Below, one piece after another: positions 62,201-64,000 of a stretch of 64,000 bases of DNA. Origin of the DNA: Owenia fusiformis. Taxonomy: Eukaryota > Annelida > Polychaeta > Sabellida > Oweniidae. Each line of letters starts with the position of its first letter. Position 1 is the first letter of the stretch. Where the stretch lies: NCBI GenBank assembly GCA_903813345.2, contig CAIIXF020000005.1, positions 930,001 through 994,000 of the forward strand. Direction: 5' to 3'. The notes beneath the pieces were generated by a model that was not told the DNA's origin, ran no database searches, and saw nothing but the letters and a program-made list of their open reading frames with translations. The position numbers and the translations under genes were made by a program.

Positions 62201-62853
62201 ATGATGAGCTTGTGAAGGAAAACCTACCAAAGTTACACCAACATTTCCAGGTTCACAATTTAACACCCGATTTGTACATAATTGACTGGTAAGTTCCATG
62301 TGTCATAGAATATATTATCAGAGTGTCTACACATATGAGCCCAAAATAATCCTGGACATGAAAGGACATATTGTAATAGTATCTTTGATTCTGAGAGATT
62401 TGAAATAATTGTACAACAATACTCCATTATCTATGATTAAATACTCTTTTCTTCACTTTCTTTCAAAAAATGTTCACCAAAAGAACAAAGATGTACCTCG
62501 TCCTTACAATATTTTCTCTGCTTTCCAGGATATTCACACTTTATAGTAAATCATTACCACTAGATGTCGCTAGTAGGGTTTGGGACGTGTTCTGCCGTGA
62601 CGGAGAAGAATTCCTGTTCAGAACAGCATTAGGTATCTTGAAAATGTATGAAGAGACATTGATGACCATGGAGTTCATCCACCTTGCTCAGTATCTCACC
62701 AAACTCCCAGAAGACATTAACGGAGACATACTATTCAGGTGTATAGAGTCCATCCATATGTCCATAGACAAACGGAAATTCTCACTGATTTTAGCGACAA
62801 ATAAAGAAAGCATTTGTAATAGTTGCAGTAAAGACAGAGACTCAGATACCTGA
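32284..62853 (+). CDS. TBC1D14: TBC1D12/TBC1D14-type Rab GTPase-activating protein, ten exons, complete
   Basis: TBC-domain RabGAP; the vertebrate relatives act on recycling endosomes, and TBC1D14 in autophagosome formation. Exons: 32284-33635, 55087-55293, 57612-57694, 59755-59872, 60110-60216, 60723-60821, 61080-61165, 61523-61723, 62179-62288, 62529-62853; phases agree, 895 residues. Exon 1 (450 residues) is a Ser-rich disordered region. Then [21 protein letters not shown] (coiled coil) and [10 protein letters not shown], characteristic of the 12/14 subfamily. The TBC domain starts near residue 587: [10 protein letters not shown] (601-610), [11 protein letters not shown] with the Arg finger R674, YVQGMSF with the Gln finger Q710, then [14 protein letters not shown] and [13 protein letters not shown]. 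Both fingers are intact, so GAP activity is expected. Invertebrates probably have one gene for vertebrate TBC1D12 and TBC1D14, so the symbol is approximate. The last residues and the stop lie at the edge of a minisatellite. Confidence 0.94.
33727..33850. mobile_element. GGTAGTT/AACTACC miniature element
   Basis: Left end CTAAGGTAGTTCCG, right end GGGACTACCTTAAG, interior with ATTTTCATGATTA. It belongs to a family with copies at 48960, 51866, 52922 and 56481, most ending in TTAA. Confidence 0.6.
33938..34115. mobile_element. Second GGTAGTT-type element, diverged
   Basis: Starts TTAAGGTAGTTGAATAG at 33938; a plausible right end, GACCGTAACCTTAA, lies near 34102-34115. Interior similarity to the other copies is weak, so the right boundary is uncertain. 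Confidence 0.4.
35171..35182. promoter_or_regulatory. Perfect NRF1 palindrome TGCGCATGCGCA
   Basis: The 12-bp palindrome contains GCGCATGCGC, the vertebrate NRF1 consensus, in AT-rich intron sequence 1.5 kb after exon 1 of the TBC1D14-like gene. A CpG-containing 12-mer is rare by chance here. A related GTGCGCATGCAT lies near 24271. Use as a regulatory site is inference. Confidence 0.4.
40012..40072. repeat. CAAA microsatellite
   Basis: About ten near-perfect CAAA units (AACAAACAAACAAACAAACA) with a CTAA variant at the right end. Confidence 0.9.
43340..43721 (-). mobile_element. AGATGCGAGTAG miniature element, complete copy B (inverted)
   Basis: Ends AGATGCGAGTAG and CTACTCGCATCT at 43340-43351 and 43710-43721; the interior is the reverse complement of copy A at 26791-27194. 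It is 382 bp. A short open frame inside (43473-43691) is not shared with copy A and is not coding. Confidence 0.85.
48960..49278. mobile_element. TTAA-ended GGTAGTT miniature element
   Basis: Starts TTAAGGTAGTTG and ends ACTACCTTAA, with TTAA at both edges. The interior has AAATATTTTGATTTTAAACT, matching the GTTTTGATTTTGAA core of the copies at 52922 and 56481. Confidence 0.65.
51866..52073. mobile_element. TTAA-ended GGTAGTT miniature element
   Basis: Edges TTAAGCTAGTTC and AACTACCTTAA, interior AAGTATTTTGATTTCAAACA and AATCATGAAACCCTCCC. Same family as 48960, 52922 and 56481. Confidence 0.65.
52922..53136. mobile_element. TTAA-ended GGTAGTT miniature element, right end decayed
   Basis: Starts TTAAGGTAGTTCCG; the interior contains CAAAATGTTTTGATTTTGAA and AATCATGAACATTTC. 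The right end is only loosely conserved near ATAAGGTATAA. Confidence 0.55.
53975..54360. repeat. 48-bp minisatellite, eight copies in two variants
   Basis: The unit reads TTATCTCATAGGAAGTGAAT, then either ATTTCACATACT or ATCATATAAAACT, then GGCATTCTGTATTGTG. The two variants alternate in the first copies (A, B, A, B) and then B repeats. A 48-bp period keeps frames open ([16 protein letters not shown] repeated), which mimics a protein repeat but has no other coding support. Confidence 0.9.
54540..55068. repeat. Palindromic repeat block abutting exon 2 of the TBC1D14-like gene
   Basis: Contains a perfect hairpin of AGCGGGCAGATATA and its complement (54610-54638), a small frame starting at 54701, and a CCCTCGGGCCCTACTGCCCT palindrome (54960-55065) with AATATCCTGAACCTCATATA, shared with 10883-10969. 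The block ends about 18 nt before the exon 2 acceptor, so the element may supply part of the splice-acceptor context. Confidence 0.7.
54701..54772 (+). other. Short unexplained ORF inside the palindromic block
   Basis: ATG at 54701 starts a 23-codon frame ([16 protein letters not shown]...) ending TAA, following AACGTTCGCATACTGTAAAC. The amino-acid mix looks more like a real protein than random AT-rich translation, so this could be a captured exon fragment carried by the repeat. Not in frame with, or known to be spliced to, the TBC1D14-like gene. Confidence 0.25.
55365..55460. repeat. Cluster of ACAGTACTGT palindromes
   Basis: TACTGTACAG / ACAGTACTGT motifs occur about five times in roughly 95 bp just after exon 2 of the TBC1D14-like gene. 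Each unit is itself palindromic. Confidence 0.75.
56481..57024. mobile_element. Composite TTAA-ended element: two half copies around a foreign 250-bp segment
   Basis: TTAA at 56481 and at 57021. A left block (about 56512-56620) and a right block (about 56890-57010) are near-identical direct copies (ACCAAAATGTGGGAAGTGTG, AATCAAAATGTTTTCATTTT, AAACTTCTTATCATGC). Between them is a distinct, GC-richer segment with CCCCCTGC and GCAGGGGG at its sides. Immediately right is a three-unit 18-bp repeat (ATATACCTTAACCATCAG). Confidence 0.6.
57695..59754 (+). other. Intron 3 of the TBC1D14-like gene
   Basis: Donor AAAG|GTAATA, acceptor TTATTTCAG|AGCTA, phase 1. It contains the 700-bp element at 57835-58534; the rest is plain AT-rich sequence. 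Later introns (59873-60109, 60217-60722, 60822-61079, 61166-61522, 61724-62178, 62289-62528) hold only the short repeat at 61240. Confidence 0.85.
57835..58534. mobile_element. 700-bp DNA-transposon derivative with GGCTA target duplication
   Basis: Ends CAGGGTTTGATCTTA and, as reverse complement, CAGGGTCTGAACTTA. GGCTA flanks both sides (57830-57834 and 58535-58539). Near each end AGCAAGGA and GCAAATTTGCTACC-type phrases are repeated in both orientations (GTAGCAAGGAGCAAATTTGC). No long frame. It lies in intron 3 of the TBC1D14-like gene. Confidence 0.75.
61240..61336. repeat. About five copies of an AAAGAGGCTGTATTATTT unit
   Basis: A period of about 18-19 bp (AAAGAAGCTGTATTATTTTA and variants) occurs within intron 7 of the TBC1D14-like gene, degenerating at both ends. 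Confidence 0.8.
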
Positions 62854-63215
62854 GGTCTGTCCATATAAGGAGATACTTGGGGTCTGTCCATATAAGGAGA
62901 TACCTAAGGTCTGTCCATATAAGTTGATGGTCTGTCCATACAAGCAGATACTTAAAGTCTGTCATATAAGCAGATATTTGAGATCTGTCCACATAAGGAG
63001 ATTCTTGACTTCTGTACAAATAAGGAGATAATCCAGGTCTGTCCATATAAGGATATTCTTGAGGTCTGTCCAAATAAAGAGACACTTGAGGTCTGTCCAT
63101 AAAAGGAGATAATCGAGGTCTGTCCACATTAGGATATTCTTGAGGTCTGTCCAAATAAAAAGATACTCGAGGTCTGTCCATATAAGGAGATACTTTGGGT
63201 CTGTTTATATAAGGA
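62848..63215. repeat. 27-bp minisatellite starting at the TBC1D14-like stop codon
   Basis: The unit is GAGGTCTGTCCATATAAGGA followed by GATACTT; about 13 imperfect copies. The TGA stop (62851-62853) is the first TGA of the array. Since 27 is a multiple of three, the minus strand stays open over about 200 codons (MDRPQVSPY-like repeat), which is an artefact. Two AATAAA hexamers arise inside units (63073, 63154) and might serve as polyadenylation signals. Confidence 0.85.
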
Positions 63216-64000
63216 ATGTGTAATATCACTGAAGTCGCACAAATTTTACATGGATCATAAGGAACAATTGCAGTAAGCACCGACTCGGCTACCTGAGATA
63301 TGTCCATATAAGGAATATGTAATATCACTACAGATGTTATCTGTGTTGCACAAGTCAGTCGCAGCTGTGCTATCTCGGATAGTAACATTGATTGTACTTG
63401 CTAGTATTATTTGGTACTGCAAAACATTGGGGCAAGTTTAATGTGTATAAGGGAGCAGTTGACTGACACTTTATGTGGTTGCATTGTGTAACATTGGAGC
63501 CAAAGAAGTCCATGGGAGCAACTGAGAGACATGTAACAAGGGAGCATTTTGTAACATGGGAGCAATCAAGCGTAACATGGGAACAAGTAATGAACATTTT
63601 AGAAAAGCTCACCAAGCTGCCACTTCTGAAACTTGTTCTCCCAATGATCTTCATGAACTGATTGCATGTGGAACAGTAGAAGCCTCCAAGAGGCTGCAGA
63701 ATGTTGGAAACATTGTTTCCTTGTGAAGAGGTTTTTTAAAATAAGTGAAGTTCAGTATGGAATTATTGAATTGTATTAAAAGTTGATCTATTCAATTAAC
63801 CATTTGCTACATAGCTTTGAAATCTCTCTAAACACTCATTTTTAACGAGATTTTAAGAGATGTGTATATCGAACCACTAAGGACTTACCCTTTAAATTTT
63901 CTTCAATTTCATGACATATTTGAATTCTGTGCATAATTTCCTTTCATCTACATAGTTATTTTATCCAATTTCCAAGAATTTTAACTTCTGAAAAAGGTCA
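63216..64000. other. Sequence downstream of the TBC1D14-like gene
   Basis: A diverged duplicate of the last coding segment plus first array unit lies at about 63268-63320 (TTGCAGTAA...CTACCTGAGATATGTCCATA). Further on (63470-63590) is a loose repeat of GTAACATGGGAGCAA-like units. No gene recognised up to the right edge. Confidence 0.6.

Noticed and set aside
62735-63388. 217-codon minus-strand open frame (MDRPQVSPY-like repeat)
   Set aside because: It is the 27-bp minisatellite read in its open frame and overlaps the final TBC1D14-like exon antisense.
1-64000. CRISPR arrays, operons or other prokaryotic systems; tRNA or rRNA genes
   Set aside because: The tandem repeats lack spacer structure and lie in spliced animal genes or intergenic DNA; no tRNA or rRNA signature was noticed.

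Overview
The window is animal nuclear DNA: AT-rich, with spliced genes, long introns, GT-AG junctions and a dense load of short inverted-repeat transposons. The gene content (an APEX2 with a GRF zinc finger, a LAP2-type LEM-like exon, a TBC1D12/14-type RabGAP and an NRF1-related zinc-finger protein) points to a bilaterian. The abundance of miniature elements and of tacatgta-type runs suggests a marine invertebrate, possibly a mollusc or relative. That taxonomic call is inference; nothing here fixes the species.

Layout. (1) 1-3411, minus strand: first coding exon of a LAP2/TMPO-like gene (3205-3411); the rest of the gene lies off the left edge, and 1-3204 is its intron. (2) 3412-3621: a 210-bp head-to-head promoter with two opposed CCAAT boxes inside a perfect 12-bp inverted repeat. 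(3) 3622-8279, plus strand: complete six-exon APEX2, 600 residues, with two PCNA-box-like motifs and a C-terminal GRF finger. (4) 8280-14513: intergenic, full of foldback elements. (5) 14514-21463, minus strand: five-exon gene for a 1114-residue protein that joins the C-terminal part of an NRF1-type DNA-binding domain to a C2HC and a C2H2 finger, with three SUMO-interaction-like motifs; a probable 5' UTR exon lies at about 25554-25645. (6) 25646-32283: intergenic, holding LINE relics and several long inverted repeats, including a foldback of about 1 kb with G-rich ends. (7) 32284-62853, plus strand: complete ten-exon TBC1D12/14-type RabGAP, 895 residues, with a 21.5-kb first intron and intact Arg and Gln fingers. 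(8) 62854-64000: downstream sequence dominated by a 27-bp minisatellite that starts at the stop codon.

The three complete gene models were assembled by hand from open frames, splice consensus and phase. In each the exon lengths sum to a multiple of three and all phases match. APEX2 (abasic-site and 3'-end repair), LAP2 (nuclear lamina/chromatin), the NRF1-like factor (probable nuclear regulator) and TBC1D14 (Rab GTPase control of recycling endosomes and autophagy) are not known to form one pathway. Only the LAP2/APEX2 pair is likely to share regulation.

The most interesting items are the NRF1-half-domain/zinc-finger fusion with its SUMO-motif cluster, the opposed-CCAAT bidirectional promoter, the two PIP-like boxes and the overlapping upstream ATG in APEX2, minisatellites that supply a splice donor and a stop codon, TTAA-bounded and other miniature element families, and the 1-kb G-rich foldback.
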